A stretch of DNA of 64,000 nucleotides from Gnomoniopsis sp. IMI 355080 (lineage: Eukaryota > Ascomycota > Sordariomycetes > Diaporthales > Gnomoniaceae), in contig JAPEVC010000067.1 of the NCBI GenBank assembly GCA_027946555.1, positions 93,204 to 157,203 on the forward strand, given 5' to 3'. The notes under the pieces are model-generated. The model made no database searches. It was not told the DNA's origin and saw only the letters and a list, made by a program, of their open reading frames with translations. Of this stretch, positions 1 to 11,657 are shown one piece after another (within the stretch, counting starts at the first letter, position 1; the number at the start of each line of letters is the position of its first letter). The position numbers and the translations under genes are program-made.

Positions 1-695
1 CGACTCCAGCTTCTCCGTGAGCCAGTCTAAAATATCACCATTCTCACAGTGGATCATCGTCAATATTTGATTGGCCCTTGCTTCAAGCAATACAGACAGT
101 ATGTCGCCATCTCTAAGTTGCAATGCCTGGTATGTCATGTAAATTTTGAGGGAGGTGATACCGTGCTCGCTTTTCAGAAGCTTCAGCTCGCTCAGAGACT
201 TCGGGCTTGCATTTGCCATTAGAAGGTGAAATCCATAATCACAATAGGTATTCCCCGCGGCCAGCTTGTGCGTCGCCTGGACCGCTTCCAAGGGAGACTC
301 TGCCTGCTTCTGCAGAGGTGCAAAGGTAACGACTGTTGTGCAGCCGCCTGCGATGGCCGAGCGCGTACCTGTCTCGTAGCTGTCGGCTGAACTTCCCTTG
401 CCAAACATGCTTGGCTCTTGGAGATGAACATGGCAGTCGATGCCCCCAGGCTATCTCGAGTGCAGCATCAGAAATGGCTACGTAGTCGAATAAGCCTTGA
501 AGGGGATGAACTCACCATCACATAGCCTCCCTCGGCGTCAATGATCTTCGATGCTTTGGCATGGCTTAAAGTGCCCGAGGGCGCGAGAAGCACAATTTTC
601 TCATCTTTAATTCCGATATCCAAAGGAGCAATATCTGAAGCAGTCACACAGATCCCACCGGTGATTACGAGATCGTACTGTTCTGGAGATGCCAT
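1..695 (-). CDS. Hydantoinase/dihydropyrimidinase, N-terminal part (cut by window edge)
   Basis: Cyclic amidohydrolase of the D-hydantoinase/dihydropyrimidinase family, which hydrolyses the ring of hydantoins or 5,6-dihydropyrimidines in the cytosol. The ATG is at 695-693 and the protein begins MASPEQYDLVITGG. Exon 1 is 516-695. A 65-bp GTGAGT...TAG intron lies at 451-515, and exon 2 runs from 450 off the window. Splicing joins GGYVM to PGGIDCHVHL, which recreates the family's metal-binding HxH strand (usually PGGIDPHTHL, here with Cys for Pro). About 210 residues are visible, continuing through a TIM-barrel-like segment with an HCENGD motif. The C-terminal half, including the carbamylated lysine region, lies outside or near the edge and was not assessed. 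It is divergent from the Zn2Cys6 regulator at 1166, with about 470 bp between start codons. Substrate is inferred from family only. Confidence 0.85.
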
Positions 696-1165
696 GATCA
701 ATTCGAGGTTTCGGCTTCCTCGCTTGATGTAGCCCAGACAAGTCCGGCCTATAGATTCCAAGTTCTTTGGATATGATTGCTCTTTGCAGAGCTGATATGT
801 AGAGCGGTCTCCAAATTGGGCGGGGCACGGCTGTTGACACTAAATCATAGATTCACAAGTTCTTTTCCTATCGGGGGTAGAGATATCGAAGATAAGAGTC
901 CCGGGCCCGGCAGATTAAGCACCTCCTCCTCCTCAGCAGTGATCCCTGCCACAGACCATGATCGCCACCTGGGTTTGAACTGTAACTCCAGCATCAATTC
1001 AAGCGGCCAAGCCGATGCAAAAATTTTGAAGACGCTCTGCCCGTCTTATAGTAGTTTGCATCCTTGAAGTCAGCACCCAGTCTCCCTTGCCTATACGGGC
1101 GCTGGATCACTCGACCAAATCCTTGGTTCACAGCCCGGAGGTACATATATACATCGGTCAGGGTG
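696..1165. promoter_or_regulatory. Divergent promoter region, hydantoinase / Zn2Cys6 regulator
   Basis: Non-coding spacer of 470 bp between two divergent start codons. It holds two GATA-factor type HGATAR sites that I can see: AGATAA at 890-895, and the complement CTATCG at 868-873. This would fit nitrogen control by an AreA-like factor, but two sites in 470 bp is close to chance. No convincing ORF was found in it. Confidence 0.35.
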
Positions 1166-3376
1166 ATGTCGTCCGGCGGAAAGACTCGTGCCCAACGTAA
1201 TTCTGGTAATGCTCCCTGGTGATTTGGATCATCTCGTGAAGCGATTTTACTGACTTGCAAAGGTCGAATATCCTGCTCCATTTGCCACTATCGTAAAGTC
1301 AGATGTGATGTCCATGATGGCGGCCTGCCGTGTTCCAACTGCCGCGTCGCCGATGCGGCGGATCAATGTCATATATATCAAAAGCGAAAAAGACAGTCTA
1401 GAAGGCGAACAACGACAGTTCAGTCTCAAGTAGCTTTGAAACCTTCCACAGTCACTATTTCATCGGTTGCTTCGGTCGAAAGACCGCCTGATCGACCTGC
1501 GAGCCAAGAGATATCCGATCAAGCTGCCTCTCCCAACACCCACGTCTCGGCACCGACAACCATATCGAGTTCACAAGAAAGCCCCCCGCCTGTCGCTTCA
1601 GTCTCCATGCCCAATTCAGGATCAGACTTGACCGAGGCTCTCTCTTTACCCAAGGATGATGGAGACTTGAGAAGCTACTTGGTTGAATTCATCGACCAGC
1701 CTCAAATTGCAGAACGACCTATAGACAAGGAAGCAAGAACAGTATACGTTGGGTCGGAGGTATCCAATACAAGCTTTCTAGTACGACAGCGATTCGGCTC
1801 CAAGGCCACTCCCGGAGTGAGCCACTATGCTGCGAACCGTGTTGCCCGGCGGTACACTTGTCACGAGCCGGATAGATTGCCTATTGAAGCGTTTCAACTT
1901 CCAACGAAATCTGTGGTGGACGCCTTGCTCGATGCATACTTTACTCATGTCAACCCTATATTCCCAGTGGTCGACCAAAACTTGTTCATGGAGCAGTACC
2001 GAGCAAGAGACTCCAGCAATCCTCCCTCTTTGCTTCTTCTCCACGCCATGTTAGTCGCAGGAGCGCATGTGCTGTATCGTAAGCCAGAGCGGGATGTTAC
2101 AAAGTCTCAATTCTTCTGCCGGGCCAAGACTCTATTTGACGCACGGTTCGAGCGGAACCGTGACACGGTCGTTCAAGCCGCGCTCTTACTGACATGGCAT
2201 GCGGATGGGGTCGAAGATGTCCTAGCTAACGCTTGGTTTTGGGTTGGCGTCGCAGCGCGAACTGCCATGGGACTTGGCATGCACCGTGACGCAGACCAAA
2301 GCACTTTGGTCCCTCACAATAAGAGAATGTGGAGACGGATATGGTGGCTGCTCTTCCAGTGCGATGTTATGGTATCGCTTCAGTACGGTCGACCGCCAGC
2401 GATTAGGCTTGATGAATCGGACGTCAAGCATCTTCAACCCTCGGACTTTGATGATTGCGGACCCAATGTTCAGATTGAGAATTTTATTCATCAAACCGAT
2501 CTTTGCATCATCCTCTCACATGGCATTGGACGGCGACTTTCACTGTCCAGCCCAAACCCCAGCGCCAACTTGGAACACTTGCAAAGAATGGACAAGGAAC
2601 TTGCCAATTGGTCACTACAACATCCTCCATCAGAGGTTCGACCATCGTACGCTCAAGCGCACGTAGCAAGTTCCATGTCACAAGTAATTTACAATGCGGC
2701 TCTCATTTTGATTCATCGCCGCCGGCCGGACGAACGAGAAATGCAGGATGCATATGTAAATCGACGTGATGACGAAAGTATTTGCTGGACAGCGGCATTC
2801 GCGATACAACAGATTTTCCAGGAACTTTGCGAATATGATCGAATACAGAGTGTTTGGGTCTTCGGCGTCAATTGTCTGTTTACCGCCATGGTTCAGCTCA
2901 GTGTCCAAGTCAAGGCGCCTAACCCAGTCGTGGCAATATCTGCACTCAAGCAGTACGAGTCGACCCTATCGTCTATGAGAAGATTGTCAGAGTACTGGCC
3001 ACATTCAGAATCGATTCTACATTTCTTTGAGAAATTCGTGAGCTCTCCTCACAATGGCATAGGCCACGAGGATCCTAAGAACGACGAAGAACCTCATCCA
3101 AGTATGAAAGCTTCCGGTAGGAATTTGGAAGATTACGAGCTTTCGAGTGGCGGGGAATTCGAATCCAGGCAATATTCAAGGAATTACCAGTCCATTTCCA
3201 GATATCATAGAGGTCTACACCACAGCAGCGAAGATTTTGGCGACTTGAGGACCGCGACTATTGAGACCGTTGATAACGTTTTACAGGCATGGCAGGACTG
3301 GCAGGACTGGCAGGACTGGCAAAATCTACCCGAGCTGTCTGATGAACTTTTGTTGACTTTTCAAGAACTCGACTAA
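1166..3376 (+). CDS. Zn2Cys6 fungal-specific transcription factor
   Basis: Predicted nuclear DNA-binding regulator of 714 aa. Exon 1 is 1166-1196 (MSSGGKTRAQ). The intron is 1197-1262 (GTAATT...CTGAC...AAAG), and exon 2 is 1263-3376 in one open frame. The short first exon is needed because the long frame has no ATG before the zinc cluster. Spliced, the N-terminus reads RRISCSICHYRKVRCD and then LPCSNCR...C, a complete CX2CX6CX8CX2CX8C binuclear cluster followed by a basic stretch (QKRKRQSRRR). The middle (about residues 220-520) is a fungal_trans domain with the usual FPVVD, AARTAMGLGMHRD and YGRPPAI signatures. The C-terminus carries a WQD tandem repeat. Its tail faces the TauD gene, with only 34 bp between stop codons. 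It probably regulates neighbouring metabolic genes; whether it also controls the PKS pair is unknown. Confidence 0.9.
3289..3321 (+). repeat. In-frame 9-bp tandem repeat encoding (WQD)n
   Basis: The unit TGGCAGGAC occurs three times in tandem, followed by a partial copy, near the 3' end of the Zn2Cys6 regulator. It encodes Trp-Gln-Asp repeated and then WQN. The unit is a multiple of three, so copy-number change would not shift the frame. Confidence 0.85.
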
Positions 3377-3410
3377 CAGAGCAGTTTGGAATCTCGAGAC
3401 CATTTTTCCA

Positions 3411-4674
3411 TCAGCACAACCCTAACTGCACCCTTGCATGGTCTTCTGCGCACTCTCCATCGTCTTCCTCAATCTTGGCAGGTATAGGCTTATTTGCCAA
3501 TGGTGTCAATCTGAATGCATGCCTGCGGTCACCCGCCGGATAGTCAAGTGTTTGAGAGTGATTTGTGATCCTTTGATCCCAGACGAGGACGGTCTTCGCC
3601 TCGTACCTGACGCGGCACTGCAAGTCCTGGCGCTTGGCGATGTGATCGTACAGGAAGTTGAGAATGCAGTCCGACTCCTCCTTGTCGAAACCAACTGAAA
3701 CACAAATACGTGAGAACCATGAAAGACAATCGCGCAGAAAGACAACCTACCGATTCTTTTTGTGTAGACTGGGTTCACATAGAGTGCTTTCTCCCCTGTA
3801 ACTGGGTGCAGAATCACGACAGGGTGCTCAGTCTCTAATTGGGATCGGCGCATCACGGCATCCTTGTTCTTCAACTCTTGCTGGACACCATCGTTATTGG
3901 AATGGATGGCGGTCAAACCATCAAGCCTCTTCCTAAACCTTGGCGATAGGGCCCTGTAGGCTGCCGTGCTTGAGCTGACAAGTGTATCACCACCTGCAGC
4001 CGCAGGCGACTCCAACATCCCGATGAACGTCGTACCTGGGGTTTGGGGCTCAGGTGATTGATCTGTGTGCCACTGGATTGGACTTCTTCCTTTCCAGGAA
4101 TGGCGAACTCGCAGGTCCCTGTGGAGTGTCAATATGAGTTCAAGAAATCATTTCAAGAAATCATTCCAAGGTTTGAAACTCACTCTTTCGAGTCATATAT
4201 GATCATGTGCTCCGGAGACCCATCGATTGGATGAGGCGCCCAGCCATGGATGTGCAAAGGGCCGAAATGGCCTACGATTTGCTTCTGCCTCTCTAGTCCT
4301 ACATCGACAAAGTCTTGTTGTCGGAAGACGAGGGCCCCTCTCTGCGCGGTCAATAGAGCAAGCTCATCCAAACCTTCCGAGCTCAACGCCGAGAGCTGCA
4401 CTCCCTCAATCTCTGTGCCGATGTGAGGTGACAGGTCCATCAGCTTGGTGGCATTTTTCAGCAGGTTGGGCATAGCAGGATCTGCGCGATGACCGGGATC
4501 GACGTGCTCAAAAGTGCCCAGGTCTTCGACTTTCTCGAGCGGGTCGTAGAAGGGCATATACCCTGGGTAGAGTGGACTACCATCTGCATTCTTGTGTCGC
4601 TGAGTCAATTTGGACTTCATGCCTAGGGAAGCTATAGGGGAAGAAGTCATAGCCGTGGCTGAGGGTGCCATCAT
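3411..4674 (-). CDS. TauD/TfdA-family 2-oxoglutarate-dependent dioxygenase
   Basis: Fe(II)/2-oxoglutarate dioxygenase of the fungal taurine/sulfonate dioxygenase type, 380 aa. Exons on the minus strand are 4184-4674, 3751-4118 and 3411-3694. The introns are 65 and 56 bp with good GTGAGT/CACAG and GTAGGT/TTTCAG sites, and phases agree. The N-terminus has the usual fungal segment (LYPGYMPFYDPLEK, FEHVDPGHRADPAMPN). Iron ligands are visible as WHTD and the distal His in TNHSQTLDY. The 2-oxoglutarate-binding Arg is in the GDRRHAFRLTP segment. Such enzymes release sulfite from alkylsulfonates, but the family also oxidises other small acids and can tailor natural products, so the substrate is open. 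The 5' side faces the Dal5-type permease across a 0.8 kb divergent promoter. Confidence 0.88.
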
Positions 4675-5450
4675 TGCCGAGAAAGGGTTGACGTGGTATA
4701 GATAGGTTATGGTATTGATTTAACAGTGGCTTTCACAACATCACCTCAATTCATTCCCCAAATTTATAGCAATCTTAATGCTTTGACGAACATGGACGTC
4801 GGTAGCGTAAAACGGACGGATCTTGGGCTACAGATTGCTGCGTGATTATCCATTGACTACCTTGGTATAATTGAATTGAATAGGTCTCTCGGTGCTTCTA
4901 ACATGTTCAGCAACAAATGACCCCGCTCGTCGGGGAGAATAAGATATCAATGCTTATGGGGCGTTTCGAGGATGCAGCTCGTTGCCGGCGATCTCAGTCC
5001 AATGGAAAGCACCGAGCAGTATTTGACGCCCCCCCCCTCCCGATCAACTAAGCCAATAACCTTTTCTACCATACTATAGGTATCATACAGTACATGCACA
5101 GTCACACAATGTGCGAAGATAGAGTCTTCTTGTTCTGGATGTGCCGTTCAGTCAGAAGCCCCGCTTCCAATACTGAGCCGTATCTGCATGTTCGGCACAT
5201 TTGGCAGACCTATCGCAAGGGAGATAAGACCCGACTTGTCGATGTAAGAAGATAGCAGTTGATTAATGAGTGCTCTTTCAATGAGTATGGTGAATGCAGG
5301 AATTCAAAGGACTGCTACATTAAAGAATCAGACTGAAGCCAAGCTCATTTGACAAAAACTTATTCGCCCTAGCCTGGATGTGAAAACGTCCGTCTACATC
5401 ACATCCCAAAAGCCACCACCAATAGGGTATTGGTGAGGTCTAAAGCTCTT
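4675..5450. promoter_or_regulatory. Divergent promoter, TauD gene / Dal5-type permease
   Basis: About 780 bp between the start codons of the dioxygenase and the permease. HGATAR-type sites are present at 4700-4705, 5117-5122, 5210-5215 (complement), 5222-5227 and 5250-5255. Four of them fall within about 140 bp. A C9 homopolymer lies at 5029-5037. No ORF is supported here. Confidence 0.4.
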
Positions 5451-7173
5451 ATGTCCCTACCAATCATCAACATGTCCAAGGAACCTTTACCACAGCAGTC
5501 CTTCTCCATTGACTCCTCCAATGAGAAGCATGTATCCAATGATGAATCAACTGTGGCAGAAGGCGTTGTAGTAACACACAATCTCCGTTATGAGAGATAC
5601 CTGGAACTCCACCATCAGTTTGATTCGCCGAAGACAAAGGCACTTTTGAGAAAATGTTGGTTTTGCTTGCTTGAAGCCCACATGTCAGGGTACTGTGATA
5701 ATGCTGGCTAACTTCAGATAAAGTGGATTTGCGATTGCTGCCTACTTTGAGCTTTTTGTACCTGATGTGCTCATTGGACAAGAGCAATGCTGGCAATGCA
5801 AAGGTGAAGCAATCAAACCTGGAAATTTGAATTCTGCTAACCACCATGTTCACCAGCTCTTTGGATTCCTCGAAGATGTGGGCATGACATCCACTCAGTT
5901 CAATCTGGCTCTGATGTATTTTTTCTTCACCTACGGCGTTTGCGAACCCATTTCCAATATCGCGCTGCGCAGATTCGGGCCCAAGATCTGGTTTCCTTGC
6001 ATCGTCACGGCCTGGGGACTCATCACAACTCTTACATGCCTGGTGAAAGACTACAAATCCTATGTGGCCATCCGCCTTATGCTCGGCGTAACGGAGGCAG
6101 GCCTATACCCTGGCGCGTACTTCATCTTAAGCATGTGGTACACACAACAAGAACTGGCCACTAGAATGGCTATTTTCTATGGAGCAAACACAGCCGCTGG
6201 GGCCTTCGGCGGAGTCATCGCATACGGCGTGGGGAGCATGGATGGTTTGCAAGGATGGAGAGCCTGGAAGTGGCTGTTTCTTATTGAAGGCTGCATCACC
6301 ATGGTCGCAGGACTGTTGTGTCTAGCCCTGCTTCCACGATTTCCGCACCAGTACTCAAACACTGTGCGCCAAAAGACGGCTTGGCTGACCGCGGCTGAGA
6401 TGGAATACGCCCAGCTCCGTGTCAAATATGCTTCCGGTCCTAACTCACCGACGAGCGACTTCCGTTGGTCTGACGTTGTGGCGGCCGCGAAGGATAGGAA
6501 AACTTACCTGATGATGATGTTGTTTTGGTGGGGTGGCAGCGTCCCCACGTACTCGCTTTCCTACACGCTCCCAACCATGGTCTCCAACTTGGGATACTCT
6601 GCCATCAAAGCCCAAGCGCTCACCACACCCCCATACATATTCGCCACGATTATATGTATATTGGTAGGCTGGATCAGTGACAGGTACCAGTTACGATATG
6701 CATGCATCATGTCATGCTATACGCTTGGACTCGTGGGGATAATTATTCTTTGGGTCACTGTGCCTTACACTGATCTGACGGGGGTGAGCTATTTCGCCAT
6801 CTTCCTTGCGGCAGCGGGTTATAGTGCTCAAGCACCCATCGTTGGTGCATGGACCAGCGTCAACGTGCCCAACCTCAGTAAGCGCGCCGCAGCCATAGGT
6901 TTACTGATGCTTTTTGGGAGCGTGGGTGGGGGCAGTATAGGCAGTAATATCTACCTGTCAAGTGAGGCCCCTACTTATCCACTTGGTTTTGGGTTCTCAG
7001 TCGGTGCCACAGTCTTGGGCGCCATGTTACCTGCTACGTTGCATTGGTGGTTATTAAGGCGGGAGAATAGGAGGAGAATCCTTTTAGACGCCCAGACGAT
7101 TGAAACACTGTACACACCGACTGAATTAGCAAACATGGGCGAAGATAGTCCTTTGTTCAGATTCACCTTGTAG
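5451..7173 (+). CDS. Dal5/allantoate-permease-type MFS transporter
   Basis: Major facilitator superfamily importer of the anion:cation symporter (Dal5-like) family, which carries allantoate, ureidosuccinate, nicotinate, vitamins and related small acids across the plasma membrane. Exons are 5451-5655, 5718-5803 and 5857-7173. Introns are at 5656-5717 (donor GTTGGT, less usual) and 5804-5856. Splicing yields the family's hallmark first membrane segment, RLLPTLSFLYLMCSLDKSNAGNAK, then FGFLEDVGMTSTQFN. About 12 membrane segments follow, and the end ELANMGEDSPLFRFTL is typical. The length is 535 aa from 5451 or 528 aa from the in-frame ATG at 5472; I cannot decide between them. It sits between the dioxygenase and the flavin oxidase, which suggests uptake of the compound those enzymes degrade. 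Confidence 0.88.
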
Positions 7174-7923
7174 GAGCTAGAGTCAGGAAATTCACTATCT
7201 CAACGCAGTGGCAGACATTTTTTAAAAGACTTTATTGTGCAAGAGGACCCGAACCCTCATCCTGACATTAAGGGAATAAAATGCACATGGTCCGCATTGC
7301 TTTGGTCGGGACCGACCTTACCACAAGCTTCTATCGGAACAGACAGTGTGCATGTGTGCATCCGTCATGAGTAAGTGGGGTTATTGTAGATTGTTGTTCC
7401 CCAGGAATGTCGTTCCTCCGAATTGTCCAATGACCAACTTGGAAAGTCGGATCACGGCACATCTTTGGTGGTAAATACGCCACTGCGATCGTCGATGAAT
7501 ATATGTCGGCTGTTTTTCGGCTATCGACCGAGCATGACACCGTCAGATCTTAGTCTTTAAATCTAGGATCCGGATCGACGCCTGACAGGGCCGAATCTGC
7601 TACGCTGGACAGGGCTGGATCCCCGTCGTTGCTGGACGGAATGGTGGCGGTAGAATCGGATACAGATTCCATCTGATAAAGCGAGGCTGTGTTTTAGCCA
7701 GTAACCTATGCGGAATGTGGGTGCGATACTTGGCGACGTGGTCTGAAAGGCTGCATCAAAAAAGTTTACTGCGTTTCGGTGAATTTTGTTTTAAAGTTCA
7801 TTGCCACTCTGGTCATGACTTGTACAACAGCAGCTCTGCTTCTCACGTCTCTCAACATTTTGGTCATTTCACCACCTCTCTCACAGTGAGAGAAAGTGCT
7901 TCCGGGCAAACATATTGCACAGA
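7174..7923. other. Intergenic, no gene seen
   Basis: 750 bp between the Dal5-type permease and the flavin oxidase, containing the terminator of one and the promoter of the other. A GGACCCGAACCCTCATCC stretch near 7248 recalls a tRNA T-arm on the minus strand, but no matching acceptor stem exists. No ORF here has family-like sequence. Confidence 0.5.
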
Positions 7924-9546
7924 ATGGGCTCTCAAATAGACTCTCACCTCGACGACAAAGTTGCTTCCTTCCTCGACCATTTGCGGCTAGCTGGCTACTC
8001 CGGTGACGCGGTGACGCCCTCGTCAGACAGGTCATTATACGAAGAGCTTCGTGAAAGATGGAGCAGTCGAAGTGAAGTCGACTCGCCGGTGATTGTGGCA
8101 CCAGCCAGCGAGGAGGACGTGGCGTTGGTGGTTCAGGCGGCTCGTCAGGTCGGTCTCGATGTCGGCGTCCGCTGTGGTGGACATTCTGCGCAGAGGGGTG
8201 CAGCAACGGAGACGGGAGTGCAAATGCATCTGGGGAAACTGCAAGAAACAAGGCTTGATCAGAAATCAAAGATTGTCCATGTCCAGGGTGGCTGTCTCTG
8301 GGACCACGTCTACAAGGCCCTGCATGGAAGCGGGCTAATAGCTGTCGGAGGAGGTGTATGGATGGTTGGTGTAGGAGGCTACCTGACTGGGGGCGGGTAT
8401 TCTTTTCTCTCGGCCAAGTACGGCATGGCATGCGATCAGATCGTCGCTGCTCGTGTGGTTACTGGCAAGGGAGAGATAGTCGTTTGCGATGCCAAGACGA
8501 ACGAGGACCTCTTTTGGGGCATTCGAGGAGGTTCATCGAATTTTGGGATCGTCACGGAGTTCTCTCTACGCCTTTACGATGAGCCAGCTGAGAAACCCCT
8601 AATGGGAGTTTTGGGCTTCTCTGGAGATAAACTTGGCGAGATTATGCAGGCCATGAAGGTTAGTATTCTCCGCTTCTCAGTCAATTCAGATTCCATCTGA
8701 CAGTCCTCCCAGAATTTCTACGAAAAGCAAACGGATTCCGAGGCCATTGTAGTCACGTACGCGCGACCGCCTCCTCAACGACAGGTGAGAACATAACTCA
8801 AACTGACCAATACTTATGCTGTTCGGAGGCTCACTCTTCATAGCCGACCATCTTGATCATGCCATGGATTCAAGGCACACCAGATTATCATAAGAAAATC
8901 ATCGAGCCTTTTCATGCCCTGGGCCCTTTGTTCGACGGCACTTATGTTGCACAGTCGCAGACAGAGTTCGCGCATGGCGCCGACTCATTCTTCTCCGCCC
9001 CCGGTCCGTCTCGACATTCTGGAAAAGGCATTCAACTCAACACCTTTGATTTTGACAACGCGTCGGCGTTATGGTCAGATTGGGTATCATTTTCCTCGGA
9101 CCCCAGATTTTCTGCCACAGCCATCATGTTTGAGGACCATCACTTCGCAAATCTGGGCAACAAAGTAGGTGGTGACAATGCTTGGAGAAAGAGAGACAGG
9201 CATATGTATATGCTCCTCGATGCCGTGTAAGTCACAAGCCCGATTCTGGAACGCCCAATGACTTTTCTACTTCTTTTCTTTGGATTACTGACATTCACGC
9301 AGCTATGATGGAGCTGAAAACGACGCCGAGGCGGATGTTTGGATCCAGTCACAAGCCAACAAGGTAGACGCGGCTCATAGAAGAAAACACGGAATTCCCG
9401 GGGGCAACTGGGTAATTGGCGCCAGCGCAGCGGGTCACGAAACCCCGGAGGATATTTGGGGGGAAAATCTTCCCCGGATGAGGTCCATGAAGAAGAAATA
9501 TGACCCAGACAATGTTTTTTGCAGTTACTTCAGCGTGGGAACGTGA
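7924..9546 (+). CDS. FAD-linked oxidoreductase, berberine-bridge-enzyme type
   Basis: Flavin oxidase of the FAD_binding_4 (PCMH)/BBE family, 477 aa. Exons are 7924-8658, 8713-8784, 8844-9226 and 9303-9546, with consensus sites and agreeing phases. The FAD domain shows PASEEDVALVVQAAR, the covalent-FAD histidine in RCGGHSAQRG, and VGVGGYLTGGGYSFLS...YGMACD. The segment before VGVGG reads GVWM, so the second, cysteinyl FAD bond found in bicovalent BBE enzymes is apparently absent. The C-terminal BBE motif is YDPDNVFCSYFSVGT (usually YDPxNxF). No secretion signal is obvious (MGSQIDSHLDD), so an intracellular location is likely. The substrate cannot be read from sequence. These enzymes occur both in catabolism and in secondary-metabolite clusters. 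Confidence 0.88.
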
Positions 9547-10036
9547 GACTGAGCTTGAGCTGATATAAAGTGGGCAAGACAGATTTCTTTCATACATTGA
9601 GGAGTTATAGATGGCGAGATCGGATGCTCTCATCTGGGTTTCATTAGACTAGATAGATACCTAAGTAGATGGGATTATTTCTTCACAGGTAGCTGACCGG
9701 ATAACTAATCACTCCTCCGGGTATAAATGCCAGCTTGTTTGGTTTGTGTGCACAATGAGCCCAATGTGGCCAGTCTGGATGCCGGGTGAGGTGGAACGGT
9801 ACACCCGGGCAAACCACGTTTAGCGTTGAAAACAACCGGCTTTCCCGAGTTGCAATGCCGGGCATCACCTAACACTCCAAGGCCTTTCCCTTTGAAGTGA
9901 GACCTTTTTTTCCAGCTAATAAAGCTACCAAAGCACCCGGAAAGTGGGGTATCTCGTCTCAGCGGAAAGCCAGTTTGTCTAGACTTGACTTATCTCCCTG
10001 CATATACAACTTGAAGCATCGCAAGCAAGAAAAGCC
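9547..10036. other. Intergenic, no gene seen
   Basis: 490-bp spacer between the flavin oxidase and the aldo/keto reductase, both on the plus strand. No supported ORF. Confidence 0.5.
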
Positions 10037-11170
10037 ATGTCTCAAGCAACATCTGTTCCGGCAACGCTGGAGATTGGTGGCCACACTGTCCCTCGACTCT
10101 GCTTTGGGCTGGGCTCGTTGATGAAATGGGCGCCTGGTCACACCCATCCCATCCCGACGGACTCGTCCGCGGAGGTCAAGGCCGCCATCGACGCTGGTTT
10201 CAGGCATTTTGATTGTGGAGACTTGTACACCAACACACCAAGTACAGCACAGGCCCTGCGCGAGGCCAACATTCCCCGGAAGGACCTGTTTATTAGTCTC
10301 AAGCTCAATACGTACAATGTGATGAAGCCTGCGAGCAGACAAGATATCATTGACAGCGCCAAGAAATTCATCGAGGACTTCAGGTTGGAGGGCTATGTGG
10401 ATGTAGCTCTATTGCACTTCCCGCCGAGGGGAAAGAAAGACAACCTCACAAATCGGGAGGCCTGGGCTGTCATGGAGGAGCTGAAGGACTTGGGCCTGGC
10501 GAGGATCATTGGTGTATCAAATTGGTGAGTTTCATGAGCTGTGAACGGCGGCGTCCTGACCCCAAGCTTGACTGCTCGACGCATGGTGACTGATCTCACG
10601 TCAAACTTGGGCAGGACTTTGAACGATTACAAAGACCAATTTGCAGCAGGTGACCTGAAACACAAGCCTGAAATAAATGAGTACGAGGTGAATGCACATT
10701 TGATCTTCAGTCCCAGCTTCAAAGAGAGGCTTGCATTCGAAAAAGAGCACGGCATCGTCGCGAAACGTGAGTAACACCAGGGCACTACTCTTCCTTGTCA
10801 ATTTTGATCCTCATTTGAAACGAAAATACTTGCTAACTGCTCAATGGTAGACTATGGGGTACTAACACCGGTCACTGGTCGCCTCTCGATGCGATCCGGG
10901 TCTCCCAAACTTACATCAATGCTTGATCAACTATCTCAAGAGACTGGTCTGAGTTCACACGAGATACTTTTGCAATGGGCATGGGACAACCTTGAAGCTA
11001 TTCTTGTAACGTCGACTTCGAAGCCACAGCGAGCGCAGTCACTCACGAAGCTGCTTGCTTCTGGCAAGACCCGGCTTGAACAAAATGTATATGAGAGATT
11101 GGAAGCGGCAGCCAACGAAGATGGCTTCGAGGGGAAACAGTTCTATTTGCATCCGCATATGGAGAAATAA
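10037..11170 (+). CDS. Aldo/keto reductase
   Basis: Cytosolic NADPH-dependent aldo/keto reductase, 319 aa, TIM-barrel fold. Exons are 10037-10524, 10615-10766 and 10851-11170, with GTGAGT donors at both introns and matching phases. The first junction recreates GVSNW-TLNDY. The catalytic tetrad is visible: Asp and Tyr in HFDCGDLY, Lys in LFISLKLN and His in VALLHFPP. The C-terminal part keeps the usual LQWAWDN and LVTSTSKPQRA cofactor-binding segments. It lies between the flavin oxidase and the DHDPS-like lyase on the same strand. It probably reduces an aldehyde or ketone of the same pathway, but the substrate is unknown. Confidence 0.88.
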
Positions 11171-11657
11171 AGGCGAAAGGCAACAGGCACACTCAATCTA
11201 AAAGTACCTAGTCAGACTTGATCACTCACAAGCAATGTATCATTACCCACGATGGCCCTTGGTCAGGTTATATCCCCTCTTCAGCAGGAATCCGAATTCT
11301 AGCTAGGTACCCATTTAAATGGAAAGCATTCGGCGCTTCGGCGGTTGAGGGATTCATGATACGAGTGGGCCCTCGGAAAAATCGGGCCCTTCCGATCCTG
11401 CCACGAAATCCTCCCGGCGAGCTATCTCGAACGCTCAGCACACTATTAACACCGCAGAGCTGGCCAGTACAACGGTCACAAAGTATAGACAGGGATAATT
11501 TTGGTGCCGAAGACCTTCACTTTCCGTGTCCTATTTACGGCCTTTACCTGGATATAAATTTAAGGGATTCTATCAACTTTGCTGGATAGCGCACTACGAC
11601 CGACCTGCAAAAGTGTGTAAAACAGGTGATCAAAGAGAGAAACACCAGCCTTCAAAT
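11171..11657. promoter_or_regulatory. Promoter region of the DHDPS-like gene
   Basis: Intergenic stretch upstream of the aldolase gene. A TATAAA box at 11553-11558 lies 105 bp before the ATG. TACCTAG (11214-11220) and CTAGGTAC (11304-11311), members of a motif dispersed in this window's spacers, occur here. No gene is supported. Confidence 0.35.

Noticed and set aside
7245..7320. Possible minus-strand tRNA suggested by a GGGTTCGGGTCC-like T-arm
   Set aside because: No complementary acceptor stem 70-75 nt away, and no D-arm or anticodon arm.
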